This document shows, in pieces, positions 9,001-18,101 of a stretch of DNA of 64,000 nt. A program made the translations under genes and the position numbers. Below the pieces are notes generated by a model. It was not told the DNA's origin. It was given only the letters and a program-made list of their open reading frames with translations, and searched no databases. Source of the DNA: Dyadobacter jiangsuensis (GTDB lineage Bacteria; Bacteroidota; Bacteroidia; Cytophagales; Spirosomataceae); the NCBI RefSeq assembly GCF_003014695.1, contig NZ_PYAS01000003.1:496001-560000 (forward strand), read 5' to 3'. Position 1 is the first letter of the stretch; every line of letters begins with the position of its first letter.

Positions 9001-12000
9001 ATGAATATGAAGCGAAGAGTTGTACTGTTTTTTGCATTATTCCTATTAGTAAGTTCGGGGGGCTTTGCCCAGGTTTACATTGATTCGACCCATTTCAATT
9101 GGTCGCGGATCGAGAGTGCCGACCCGGTTGCCCCACTCGTAACGAGCGATGCGGACAATGGTGACGGCGTTGCGGACGGCGCCATGGTGTTAAAGACGGC
9201 TGCCACTACACCCGCATTGCAAGGCGTCCAGTATCAGTTGGGGGGAACCGCGGCATTGGGGCAAGTTTTGAATCTCGAAACCAAGTATTACCAGATCGGC
9301 GCGTCGTACCTGAAATTCAAGATGCAGGTATATAACAATACCGATAATGTTGTCCTGGCGCAGACGGGTGATTTCACCACTGCCACAGGCGTTGTGGGAA
9401 CAGGGACATTGTCTTACACATTCACTACGGCAAGTGTCGGGGATCAGATAACCGTGAGATTTCTCAGGTCCGATGACCTGAATCCGGTACGTTCCGCGGG
9501 CATCGATTACCTGAAAATCAATACGAAGTTTGCCCGTATGACGCCGCCGGTCGTTGTGGGGCAGTTGATGATCGACGAGGAGAATTTCAACTGGTCGAGA
9601 ATAGAGAATGCGAATCCGGTGGCCGCCATTGTCAAGAACGACCAGGATAACGGCGACGGCCTGGGCGACGGTGCTTTGCAGATTAAAGGCACAGCCAATA
9701 CGCCCGCTGTGCAAGGGATACAGTATATGCTGGGCGGAACTCCCGTGGAATACGAAAAGCTGGACCTCGAGATCAAGTATTATGCCAATTCGACTTCCTA
9801 TACGAATTTTCGAATGCAGGTTTACAATGTGACCGATGATGCAATATTGGCCGAAACCGCAACACTGGGCGTAACGGGCGTGGCCGCCGGTACCGTGGCG
9901 CCGGTCTTCGCAGCCTCATTGACCTATTACTTCACGCAGGCCAGTGTAGGCGACCAGATCGCCGTACGATTTGTTCGGAAGGACGATCTCAATCCGGTTC
10001 GCATTGTGGCGATCGATTATCTGAAGGTGAACTCGAAGTTTACGAATATGCTGCCCATCTGCAAGCCTGATTTCAGTTTTGATCTTCCGCTCACCGCCGC
10101 GACTCCCACTGAAATCAGCGACCTGGAAACAATCCGGAACAGCCTCTTCAACCAATTGTATACCTCGGTACCACCCACGACCGAAGAAGTAAATACGGCA
10201 TTGGCGCAATATGATTTGCTGAATATTCAGGCTACCGGTACCGACATTACCGGAACGCCCGTCACAGCTCCCGGCCAGTTTGCATTTCTGGCCACATTTG
10301 CGCGATATCTCAAATTCAACCCGTCGGATACAGCTGTCGGTCATAAGGCTTCCAACGCCGTTTGGTATCTCGCCAAGCAAAACTGTAATAACACCAACGC
10401 CGCCCTTACTTTTTATAACTTTCCCCGCTTTTCCCGACCTGCCATTTTTCTGAATGACTACCTCTCGCCCAAGGTGAAAGCCCTCTTTGGCAACACGCTG
10501 TCGACGGAAACGGCGCTGTTTCAATACATCTTCGACGAAAATTATGATTTTGCGACCACTGCAACCAAAGGTGCCATCAATACCGATGTGATTTACCTCG
10601 ATCTGGACGTGTTGTTCGCATATGCCGACTGGTTCGATACGAACGATGAGAAAATCAGGTACCTGAAAACGATCAAGAGGTTTTTGGAGCGTTTCGTGAT
10701 CCACACCAATGGCAAGGCCGACGGGTTGAAAAAGGACGGTTCGGGCTTCCATCACGGGTCGGCGTACGATGGTTATATGTACGCATTCAGCACCGCCGCG
10801 ACTGTCATTAAATCGTTGGAGAATACTGTTTTTCAGATCGACCTGGCTTCGTACACCCGTTTCAGGGACGCGATTTATGCACAATCCATTTACAGCAGCG
10901 ATTCGGGGATTATACCGCTTTCCATGACGGGAAGGAATCCGCAGACAAGAACGACCTCACTCGCGGCTTCGACGCTCGCCAAACTTGCCATTTCGGGCGG
11001 TAAGATACTGGGGCTGTCCACCGCAGACCCTATACTGGCGGGTAACTACAACCGGAAGTACGGGGTTAACAGCGAGTTCAATCTGAATACGGTAACGCCT
11101 TTTGAAGAAGGGTACATTCAGTTTAACTACGGAAACCTGGGCGTTTACCGGAAGAACAACTGGGTTGCTACGTCGCGGGGATTTTCCCGGGAGTTGTTTG
11201 GAGCGGAGATTTACATCAAACAAAACCGTTTCGGCAGGTACCAGAGCTACGGCACATTGGATATTGCTTACCCGGGGAATACGGTAACCGGCAACGGGTT
11301 TGACCTGGCAGGGTGGGATTGGAATTTCAATCCGGGTGCGACGACGATCGTTCTGCCATGGGATAGCTTAGGGGCCGAAAAGAGCCGCGTCGACGAACTT
11401 AACACATACAGCTTTGCCGGATCGCTGGTTTTGAAGCAAGCGGGCAAAGCGGTGCTTTCCAAAACAATGGGAGAGAGCGGCTTGTTCGCGATGAGGTTTA
11501 AGGAGCGGGGTGATCTGGGCTTTGGAACGACTTACGGACCGCCTACCCACAATGCAACCTTTGAATTTACCAAAACCTATTTTGCCATCGAAGATTACAT
11601 CATTTGTCTCGGCAGCGGAATCAAAAATAACGACGTCAACCACCCGACGGTTACCACATTGTCGCAAAGATTGAACAACAATGCCAATGACTTGTTTGTC
11701 AATGGGGCTGTTAAATCCAGCCAAAGTGCGGAGGCATTTGCGGGTTCGGGGCCAAACTGGGTATTGGATAATTACAAAACAGGATATTATATCGCACCGG
11801 GCTCGGGGACGCTCAAAATCCGGAATTCGCTGCAACAGAGTCCCTATCAGAACCAGGAGTTTCCGTCGGACTCTCTCATTGCCACGAACGGATCCAACAA
11901 TTACCGGCTGGCCTACCTGGACCACGGTACCGCACCGGTGGACAATGCATACCAGTTTGTTTGCCTTCCCGGTTCGGATACCGCAAGAATGGCACAGTTC

Positions 12001-13065
12001 AGCCAGGCGATGCAGGATGAGCAAACCAGGCCCTTCACGGTTCACGCGAATACGCCTGCGGCGCAGATCATCGAGCATAGATCGTCCAAAACATGGGCAT
12101 ATGCGCTCCCGCTGGCTAATGCATCGATCGACAGCGGTATCGTGGCGTCCAATGATACCCCATGCCTGGTGATGTACCGCGGTGTGAACAACAGTTACAG
12201 CCAGATCCTGCTCTCGATCAGCAACCCCGATATGGGGACGTCGCCGTCGACGCCCAAGACCGTCAGGTTGAAGCTCCGTTACGAATGGACGCTCTCCGGT
12301 GACCCGAATGCCGCCATCGTATCGTCTGACTCTACCGGTACTGTTATTGACTTCGTACTTGCGGATGGCTTCCCTGTGGAGGTGACTTTGACAGCCGTAT
12401 GCGCGCCCGTGCAGGTAACCATCGCCGACGTGTACGCGATGAACCCCACGGTGGATTTGAAAAATACCATTTACCTTGGCTACGGGCCAGCGTCACTCAC
12501 CACCACCGCCACGGCTGCCGGTGCGCAAGGCTACGCATACAGTTGGAATACGGGACAACGGACGCAGGCGATCTCGGTTTCGCAGGCTGGTACCTACACT
12601 GCGACAGTTTCTTATGCCGGTGTCTGCGAGGCGAAGGCGTCGGTCAACATTGGTGTACTGGACGTGAGATGCGGCAATGGCAACGATAAGGTGATGATTT
12701 GTCATAACGGCAAGACGATCTGTGTGGCACCGGCGGCTGTTGAGGCCCATCTGGGACATGGGGATAGTCTTGGCTCGTGTGGCGCCGGAGCGCGCCTGGG
12801 TGTGTCCGCGGATGAGGAAATCAAGTTGGCTTCAAGTATTGCGGTTTATCCTAACCCCGCGCCCGAGAAGTTCTATATTACTGTGCCGAAATTGGAGGCT
12901 AATGCAGCGGTAACGTTGTATAATGCACGTGGAGAGGCCGTTCGTACTTTCCGTTTGGCTAACGTAAGACAAGAAGTGTCGCTTAAAGGGCTGCCGACCG
13001 GAATGTATCTGGTAAATATCCGCAACGGGAATCAGACTACCGTTAAAAAGATCATCAAACACTGA
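9001..13065 (+). CDS. Secreted polysaccharide lyase family 8-like enzyme with T9SS sorting domain
   Basis: 1354 residues. Signal peptide 1-24 (ending GGFAQ). Two tandem copies of a beta-rich module follow (about 25-175 and 186-350); both start with FNWSRIE and contain DNGDG..DGA and DDLNPVR..IDYLK, and look like carbohydrate-binding domains. An alpha/alpha-toroid catalytic domain (about 360-700) has DGSGFHHGSAYDGYMY at about 579-594, matching the His/Tyr catalytic segment of chondroitin AC/ABC and hyaluronan lyases. PL8 beta-sandwich domains follow (about 700-1120), then an Ig-like stretch, a Cys/His motif (ICHNGKTICV ... AHLGHGDSLGSC, about 1232-1261) and a T9SS type A domain (VYPNPAPEKFYI to the end). 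PL8 enzymes beta-eliminate uronate-containing chains; the exact substrate is open. It is likely controlled by the LacI-type protein upstream. Confidence 0.85.
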   Translation: MNMKRRVVLFFALFLLVSSGGFAQVYIDSTHFNWSRIESADPVAPLVTSDADNGDGVADGAMVLKTAATTPALQGVQYQLGGTAALGQVLNLETKYYQIGASYLKFKMQVYNNTDNVVLAQTGDFTTATGVVGTGTLSYTFTTASVGDQITVRFLRSDDLNPVRSAGIDYLKINTKFARMTPPVVVGQLMIDEENFNWSRIENANPVAAIVKNDQDNGDGLGDGALQIKGTANTPAVQGIQYMLGGTPVEYEKLDLEIKYYANSTSYTNFRMQVYNVTDDAILAETATLGVTGVAAGTVAPVFAASLTYYFTQASVGDQIAVRFVRKDDLNPVRIVAIDYLKVNSKFTNMLPICKPDFSFDLPLTAATPTEISDLETIRNSLFNQLYTSVPPTTEEVNTALAQYDLLNIQATGTDITGTPVTAPGQFAFLATFARYLKFNPSDTAVGHKASNAVWYLAKQNCNNTNAALTFYNFPRFSRPAIFLNDYLSPKVKALFGNTLSTETALFQYIFDENYDFATTATKGAINTDVIYLDLDVLFAYADWFDTNDEKIRYLKTIKRFLERFVIHTNGKADGLKKDGSGFHHGSAYDGYMYAFSTAATVIKSLENTVFQIDLASYTRFRDAIYAQSIYSSDSGIIPLSMTGRNPQTRTTSLAASTLAKLAISGGKILGLSTADPILAGNYNRKYGVNSEFNLNTVTPFEEGYIQFNYGNLGVYRKNNWVATSRGFSRELFGAEIYIKQNRFGRYQSYGTLDIAYPGNTVTGNGFDLAGWDWNFNPGATTIVLPWDSLGAEKSRVDELNTYSFAGSLVLKQAGKAVLSKTMGESGLFAMRFKERGDLGFGTTYGPPTHNATFEFTKTYFAIEDYIICLGSGIKNNDVNHPTVTTLSQRLNNNANDLFVNGAVKSSQSAEAFAGSGPNWVLDNYKTGYYIAPGSGTLKIRNSLQQSPYQNQEFPSDSLIATNGSNNYRLAYLDHGTAPVDNAYQFVCLPGSDTARMAQFSQAMQDEQTRPFTVHANTPAAQIIEHRSSKTWAYALPLANASIDSGIVASNDTPCLVMYRGVNNSYSQILLSISNPDMGTSPSTPKTVRLKLRYEWTLSGDPNAAIVSSDSTGTVIDFVLADGFPVEVTLTAVCAPVQVTIADVYAMNPTVDLKNTIYLGYGPASLTTTATAAGAQGYAYSWNTGQRTQAISVSQAGTYTATVSYAGVCEAKASVNIGVLDVRCGNGNDKVMICHNGKTICVAPAAVEAHLGHGDSLGSCGAGARLGVSADEEIKLASSIAVYPNPAPEKFYITVPKLEANAAVTLYNARGEAVRTFRLANVRQEVSLKGLPTGMYLVNIRNGNQTTVKKIIKH

Positions 13066-13120
13066 AATGTATTCTAAATGCGCTGGTTAGTGTTGCCTTC
13101 AAGTAAGTTCTGACAAGTTA

Positions 13121-13152
13121 AATCGGGCCTCGTTTTGGAGGCCCGATTCATT
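13121..13152 (+). terminator. Terminator of the lyase gene
   Basis: An 11-bp perfect GC-rich stem (13121-13131 with 13138-13148) closes a 6-nt GTTTTG loop. The T tail is short (ATTCATTTA). It lies 56 bp past the lyase stop. Confidence 0.7.
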
Positions 13153-13185
13153 TAGCCGCGGGCGTATTCCTGTTTTTTTTGACTC

Positions 13186-13220
13186 TTTGCAGTATTTTTT
13201 CCGAAACCCATCTATCTTTG
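13186..13220 (+). promoter_or_regulatory. Promoter of the FadR/GntR-type gene
   Basis: TATCTTTG (13213-13220) is an exact TAnnTTTG -7 element, and TTTG (13186-13189) lies 23 bp upstream as the -33 element. Transcription would begin near 13224, about 9 nt before the ATG at 13233, giving a very short leader. It also excludes the longer frame that opens upstream at 13179. Confidence 0.6.
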
Positions 13221-13223
13221 TCG

Positions 13224-13242
13224 TCAGATGATATGATGAATA
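13224..13242. promoter_or_regulatory. Candidate GntR operator, copy 1 (autoregulation)
   Basis: TCAGATGATATGATGAATA is repeated exactly at 13912-13930. It contains a TCA-GA-TGA inverted repeat of the kind bound by winged-helix GntR dimers, and sits at the predicted transcription start and start codon of the regulator gene. Confidence 0.5.
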
Positions 13243-13892
13243 CGCCGATAACTAAAAGATCCTTAGCCGACGAGGTAGCGAACCAGATCAAGGCCTATAT
13301 CCGGTCGGGACATTACGTGGCCGGTCAGCGGCTGCCTACGGAACCCGAATTGATGAAGCAATATGGGGTAGGGCGGTCTTCCATTCGTGAGGCCGTCAGG
13401 ATGCTGGCGAATTCCGGTTTGCTGCGTGTGCAGCAAGGGCTTGGGACATTCATCAATGAGTTTGTAGAGGATAATGAAACCTTACACCAGCGTTTGAACC
13501 GTGCTGCGGCAAAGGACATTGACGAGGTAAGGCAGCTCCTGGAAGTGAAGATCGCGCAAAAAGCCGCGCTCAACCGCACGCAGCAGCAACTCGACGAAAT
13601 CGAAGGTTTCCTGAACGAGCGCATCCAGGCGGCTCACCAGGCAAAAATCGAGGAATGCATCCAGGCGGATATCAACTTTCACGTCAGCATCGCCAGGGCG
13701 GCGGGTAATGAAATTCTGGCCGATATGTATGCTGCATTTTCGTCCCGACTGAAAAGCTGGTTTTTACAAATTCACTCCGACACCAGCTCGTTCATTCAGA
13801 CCAATGATCTGCATAAATCGCTGTTTCTGAGCATCAGAGATGGGAACGAAGAGCAGGCATTGCGCTTTGCCAGAGAAATTTTAAGACACTAA
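13233..13892 (+). CDS. FadR-subfamily (GntR/FCD) transcriptional regulator
   Basis: 219 residues from the ATG at 13233. The winged helix-turn-helix fills about residues 8-72 (LADEVANQIKAYIRSG, LPTEPELMKQYGVGRSSIRE, GLGTFI). The C-terminal FCD domain has the expected metal/effector residues Asp and His in ADINFHVSIARAAGN, and a further His in NDLHKSL. FCD regulators commonly respond to sugar acids, lactate or other small carboxylates. The gene is followed after 28 bp by an MFS transporter that begins with the same 19-bp element, so both are likely controlled by this protein in one unit. Confidence 0.93.
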   Translation: MMNTPITKRSLADEVANQIKAYIRSGHYVAGQRLPTEPELMKQYGVGRSSIREAVRMLANSGLLRVQQGLGTFINEFVEDNETLHQRLNRAAAKDIDEVRQLLEVKIAQKAALNRTQQQLDEIEGFLNERIQAAHQAKIEECIQADINFHVSIARAAGNEILADMYAAFSSRLKSWFLQIHSDTSSFIQTNDLHKSLFLSIRDGNEEQALRFAREILRH

Positions 13893-13911
13893 ATTTTTTT
13901 AATATTAAACA

Positions 13912-13930
13912 TCAGATGATATGATGAATA
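13912..13930. promoter_or_regulatory. Candidate GntR operator, copy 2 (at the transporter start)
   Basis: An exact second copy of the 19-bp element at 13224-13242. Here the left half is ACATCAGATGAT, improving the inverted repeat to ATCA-GA-TGAT. Its last ten bases are the first codons of the transporter gene, so part of the identity may come from a shared Met-Met-Asn start. Confidence 0.5.
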
Positions 13931-15132
13931 ATCCGACCGCCGAGCAATTACCCGCATCCGTTTTGCCACCCGCCAAAACGGTGTACCCGATCCTCTTTGC
14001 GATCAGTTTCGCACATTTGTTGAATGATACGATGCAGGCAGTCATTGCGTCGATTTATCCCTTGCTCAAAGTTGACTTTCACCTGAGTTTCGCCCAGATA
14101 GGTCTGGTGACATTGTGCTATCAAATCACGGCCTCTCTGTTGCAGCCGTTTGTGGGGCTTTATACCGACAAAAATCCTAAACCTTTCTCGATAGCTGTGG
14201 GCATGGCTTTCTCGCTCATCGGGGTTCTGTCGCTGGCCTGGGCAGATTCCTTCGGGCTGGTGTTAATCGCTGTGAGTCTGATCGGTATTGGTTCTTCCAT
14301 TTTTCACCCGGAGTCGTCACGCATTGCCCATTTGGCTTCCGGCGGCAAGCGGGGGTTCGCGCAGTCGTTTTTCCAGCTGGGCGGCAATAGCGGTAGCGCC
14401 CTGGGGCCGTTGCTGGCAGCATTAATTGTCGCTCCATTTGGTCAGCACGGCATTATGTGGTTTTCAGTTGCCGCGATTCTGGGCGTGATGCTGGCCATCC
14501 ATATCGGGAAATGGTACAAAGGCAGCGCATCGCAGAGAGCGGCCAAAACAGTGTCCGCTGTCCACAGTTCGCTGAGTCAGAATAAAGTGGTTTTCTCGCT
14601 TGTGATCCTGCTTATCCTGATTTTCTCCAAATATGTGTATCTGGCGGGCATGACGAGCTACTATACCTTCTTTCTGATGAATAAATTCGGCCTGACCATT
14701 CAGGAGTCTCAGATTCAATTGTTTATATTCTCGTCAGCCGTTGCCATCGGCACAGTCGCCGGCGGGCCGATAGGGGACCGGTTCGGACGTAAGTATGTGA
14801 TCTGGATTTCGATTCTTGGAGCTGCCCCGTTCACGATGCTGCTGCCGTATGCCAATCTGTTTTGGACCACCATTCTCGCAGTTTGCATCGGCCTGATTAT
14901 CTCTTCTGCCTTTTCGGCCATTGTGGTTTATGCCCAGGAGTTGGTGCCCGGCAAAGTAGGGTTGATTGGCGGCTTATTTTTTGGATTATCTTTCGGTATG
15001 GGCGGGCTCGGTTCAGCATTGCTGGGTACCCTGGCGGATCATACGAGTATCGAATATGTGTTTCAACTTTGCGCGTTTTTGCCGCTGATCGGTATTATCA
15101 CCGGGCTCTTGCCGAAACTGAAAAACGGGTGA
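13921..15132 (+). CDS. MFS transporter, fosmidomycin-resistance (FSR) family
   Basis: 403 residues, about 12 membrane segments. The family signature is seen in FAHLLNDTMQAVIASIYP near residue 30 and the IGSSIFHPESSRIA loop near residue 125, both characteristic of Fsr-type exporters. A second MFS loop (GGPIGDRFGRKYV, near residue 280) is present. Inner-membrane proton-driven efflux is the family role; the real substrate here is unknown. It directly follows the FCD-type GntR gene and begins with the same putative operator, so export of a compound sensed by that regulator is likely. An ATG-ATG start at 13921 is used. Confidence 0.92.
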   Translation: MMNNPTAEQLPASVLPPAKTVYPILFAISFAHLLNDTMQAVIASIYPLLKVDFHLSFAQIGLVTLCYQITASLLQPFVGLYTDKNPKPFSIAVGMAFSLIGVLSLAWADSFGLVLIAVSLIGIGSSIFHPESSRIAHLASGGKRGFAQSFFQLGGNSGSALGPLLAALIVAPFGQHGIMWFSVAAILGVMLAIHIGKWYKGSASQRAAKTVSAVHSSLSQNKVVFSLVILLILIFSKYVYLAGMTSYYTFFLMNKFGLTIQESQIQLFIFSSAVAIGTVAGGPIGDRFGRKYVIWISILGAAPFTMLLPYANLFWTTILAVCIGLIISSAFSAIVVYAQELVPGKVGLIGGLFFGLSFGMGGLGSALLGTLADHTSIEYVFQLCAFLPLIGIITGLLPKLKNG

Positions 15133-15180
15133 TTGTCCAATGGATTGACTTGAAAATTAGTGCAGGTTAATGAATGAAAA

Positions 15181-15369
15181 TCATTTCCATTTTTTAATTC
15201 TGCTCCAATAAATGTCTCCTATAACTGCAACAATCAGAATGCCTAAAACAACATATAAAGTCGGTCCTACTTTCCAATGTTGCAATTTGAATTGTATAAG
15301 CAACAGGAGAATTGCCGCTATTGCAATCAATACTATCACACGAGCTGCATTAATGTAAATCCTTTGCAT
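15181..15369 (-). CDS. Small two-helix membrane protein
   Basis: 62 residues with two hydrophobic helices (about 8-26 and 33-51) joined by a short LQHWKVGP linker, and a basic tail (SRIKKWK). Small proteins of this look are common in Cytophagales but I know no function. It is convergent with the MFS gene (48 bp) and has no clear operon partner. Confidence 0.6.
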   Translation of the reverse strand: MQRIYINAARVIVLIAIAAILLLLIQFKLQHWKVGPTLYVVLGILIVAVIGDIYWSRIKKWK

Positions 15370-15461
15370 GTTGGTAGCCTGTTTGTTAAATGTGCGTCAA
15401 GATAATGTAATAAGTATTGAAATATTGAAAAATCAATGATTATTGAGAATTCTTTCAATAA

Positions 15462-18101
15462 TCAAAAAGGAATTCGGACACTCATCATGACCTGCCTTGG
15501 CCTGAGTTGGAAGCCGCTTTCCGCAGTCGTAAATGTTGAATTTATGATCGATACATAGTTTTGTGCATTTGTCAGGTTCATTCCCCGGATTTCGAGATCG
15601 ATTTTCCTTTTCCCGAAAGTGTAACGATAGCGCAGGTTTAAATAAAACTGGTTTTGATTTGCGCTTCCCCGTGTGGCGTAATGCTCCGCGTCGAGCCGCA
15701 ATGCATGTGCATTAGCCGGATAGACATCCACACCCAATTGCAGTTGCGAAATGCCCGATGTTTTACTGCGCTGATTAGCGACCCGACTTTGCAAGAAATG
15801 ACTGATTGCGGAAAGCTCGATACCGAGGTAACTGGTAAATAGTGTCGAGGCTGATAGCCCGACGCGGTAATTCCCGTTTCGAATGGTAACCCGGCGATCG
15901 GTCAGGATCTGTTCGGACCGGGTAAATCCGGCGTCGCTGTTCAGCTTAATGGAGGTTTTGATTCCGCCAAAATATTTTCCAATGCCTAAATGAATATTCT
16001 TAGAAAGCTGGATATTGTTGTTCCGGATAAAAGTAAGTTCCGCAGCACCCGTTGAATCGATGCCGGTGCGGTATTGCAAGTTGTGATTAATCCGCATCAA
16101 AGAGCCCGCCAGATTTAAGAATATCAGTGAAAGGGGGTTTTTATAGTTAATTCCGATCCTGCCCGTGAGGATTCTGTTAACCGGAATGGCCCCGTACATC
16201 TTCTGTATGTTTCTGTATGACCTGAGAATGAATCCGCTGTATACCTGTGATGGATTTCCGAAGTCATAAGAATAGCTCGCGCCGGAGGTGAAGTCGGTGT
16301 ACTCTGTGATCCGGTATCTTGCCGTTAACGAAGGTTCGAAGGCCAGCTGTGTCCGTTTTTGAAGGCTGTCCTTTATGAAATCCGATATGCTGAATGCATG
16401 CATTCTGAGCGGAAGACTCAGTTCTATCTGCCATTTCGAAGATTCGTAATAGCTGCCTATTTGTGCGAATGGTGCCAGGTGCGTGTATTTCAAATCGTTC
16501 CGAAATGCATTGTCGTGCATACGGATGCTATCGCCTGCGGAGGTATGTATCGCGCTTTCGAATTGATGATTGCGGAAGTTCAATCCTGCCGATGGCGTGA
16601 ATGCGATCCGTGAAAATTGCCGGGTAATGCTGATTGTGTTTCTGGTATCCAACTCGGTGGTACGGATATTCTGCGAGATTGACTGGAAATCTTTCCCTGC
16701 ATTGAAGAGCGACGGGAAAACACCGGGCTGGATGGTCAGCGTTTCCGGGCGCCGGTTGAAAGCCGTTTGTGAGTGGATGTTTAAGAGCTGTTTGCCCGCG
16801 TGCGTAATGATGGCAAGGCTGTTTTGCAGCTGCGTTTGTTTAGTTGTTAAATCCTGATTGGTTTGAAGCAGGTTCCGGCTCAGGCCACCGGTGCCATCGA
16901 TTTGTCCGAACTGCCCGCTGGCGTTATTTTTCAGAAAAAGGCGTTCCGTGTTTTTTTCGACCACCAAATTGCCATTCAATACCTTTGCATCCGAGCGGTT
17001 TGCGATCCTTTCGTCGATTTCGACAACCCCGCCGGGCGTCAACAGCCGCGTATAGTTCCTTCCGGCTTGTTGCTGCATCTCGTCCCGTACGCCCAGTCCG
17101 AGTTTCAATTCGGTTTGATTCTTTGTTTTTTTGATCAGGTTGAATGAGGCAAGGTGAGATCTGTTGTCGAGCCATCGGTCGGGGCTGGTGTTGGGGGTAT
17201 TCAACGACTGAATGCTTAGTACCGGACCCGGAATCCTTGTTTGCGACGATTGGGTCAGCACATCCAGCTGCCTGGAAAGGTCCGTCCCGACATTGTTGCT
17301 TTGCAAGCTCGTTATCGCCTGGAAACTTCGGTTGAACAGCATCGGAGTGAGGTTCGCGTCCCATAAAGCCGGGCTTAATCCTATGCCGGCTTTCGCGCTT
17401 CCGGTGGTTGTGACCTTTTTAAGTTGAATATTCAGGGAAGCGCTTTCTGAAAACACTTTTGATTTCAAAATTTTAATCGGCTGATCGTTTTCCATCACCT
17501 GCACTTTTCTGACAGCGTCGGCCGGGAGGTTCTCGTTGGCGAGATTGTACCTGCCTTCCAGCAAATCCAGACCGTTGATGTAGTATTTTCCGATCGGGTT
17601 ACCCTGGTAAAGGATCTGGCCGTTATCCTTGATTTCAATGCCGGGCATTCGTTTGATCACATCCGCAATCGTCCGGTCGCCTTCCGCCTTGAAAGCGCTG
17701 ACCTGGTAATCGATCGTGTCTTTTCGTAGAATAACCGGAGGTGCCTTTACCGTCAGTTCTTGCAATTTTAATGCACTTTCCTTTAAAACTAACTGCGTAG
17801 CCTGTGATTTGTTGGGAAGCAGGAAGAGCCCGGGTTCGAACCCGAGGCGCGTAGCCTTGATCGTCAGCGTGTCGACTGCGAGAGCCGTTTTCAAAGTAAA
17901 ACTCCCGTCATTGGCACTGAATGTGAATGCGGATATCGTATTGTTTTTGTTGATGATCGCGACATTCGCGTTAGGGATAACCGTGCCGCGCTCATCCACG
18001 ACCTTGCCCGAAATCGTCGTTTGGGCAAAGGAACGGCAGCACCCGATCTGAATGAAGAAGAACAGGGCTGCGATGATTTGGTTGGCTATTCCAATTTTCA
18101 A
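15462..18101 (-). CDS. TonB-dependent receptor-like outer-membrane protein, partner of a GLPGLI protein
   Basis: 879 residues. Signal peptide to about 26 (RSFAQ). A carboxypeptidase-regulatory-like beta domain follows at about 29-105 (ISGKVVDERGTVIPNANV), then a plug-like part with DVIKRMPGIEIKDNGQILYQG at about 150-170, and a long barrel ending in the aromatic SVRIPF. It lacks the VLKDASAAAIYG signature of SusC proteins, so it is a distinct receptor class. It overlaps the upstream GLPGLI gene by 4 bp, which means translational coupling. In Bacteroidota these two families are often neighbours; peptide or metal handling at the surface has been proposed but is unproven. Confidence 0.88.
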   Translation of the reverse strand: MKIGIANQIIAALFFFIQIGCCRSFAQTTISGKVVDERGTVIPNANVAIINKNNTISAFTFSANDGSFTLKTALAVDTLTIKATRLGFEPGLFLLPNKSQATQLVLKESALKLQELTVKAPPVILRKDTIDYQVSAFKAEGDRTIADVIKRMPGIEIKDNGQILYQGNPIGKYYINGLDLLEGRYNLANENLPADAVRKVQVMENDQPIKILKSKVFSESASLNIQLKKVTTTGSAKAGIGLSPALWDANLTPMLFNRSFQAITSLQSNNVGTDLSRQLDVLTQSSQTRIPGPVLSIQSLNTPNTSPDRWLDNRSHLASFNLIKKTKNQTELKLGLGVRDEMQQQAGRNYTRLLTPGGVVEIDERIANRSDAKVLNGNLVVEKNTERLFLKNNASGQFGQIDGTGGLSRNLLQTNQDLTTKQTQLQNSLAIITHAGKQLLNIHSQTAFNRRPETLTIQPGVFPSLFNAGKDFQSISQNIRTTELDTRNTISITRQFSRIAFTPSAGLNFRNHQFESAIHTSAGDSIRMHDNAFRNDLKYTHLAPFAQIGSYYESSKWQIELSLPLRMHAFSISDFIKDSLQKRTQLAFEPSLTARYRITEYTDFTSGASYSYDFGNPSQVYSGFILRSYRNIQKMYGAIPVNRILTGRIGINYKNPLSLIFLNLAGSLMRINHNLQYRTGIDSTGAAELTFIRNNNIQLSKNIHLGIGKYFGGIKTSIKLNSDAGFTRSEQILTDRRVTIRNGNYRVGLSASTLFTSYLGIELSAISHFLQSRVANQRSKTSGISQLQLGVDVYPANAHALRLDAEHYATRGSANQNQFYLNLRYRYTFGKRKIDLEIRGMNLTNAQNYVSIINSTFTTAESGFQLRPRQVMMSVRIPF

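Noticed and set aside
9916-10884. A 322-codon open frame on the minus strand inside the lyase gene
   Set aside because: Antisense to the conserved PL8 region and without family features.
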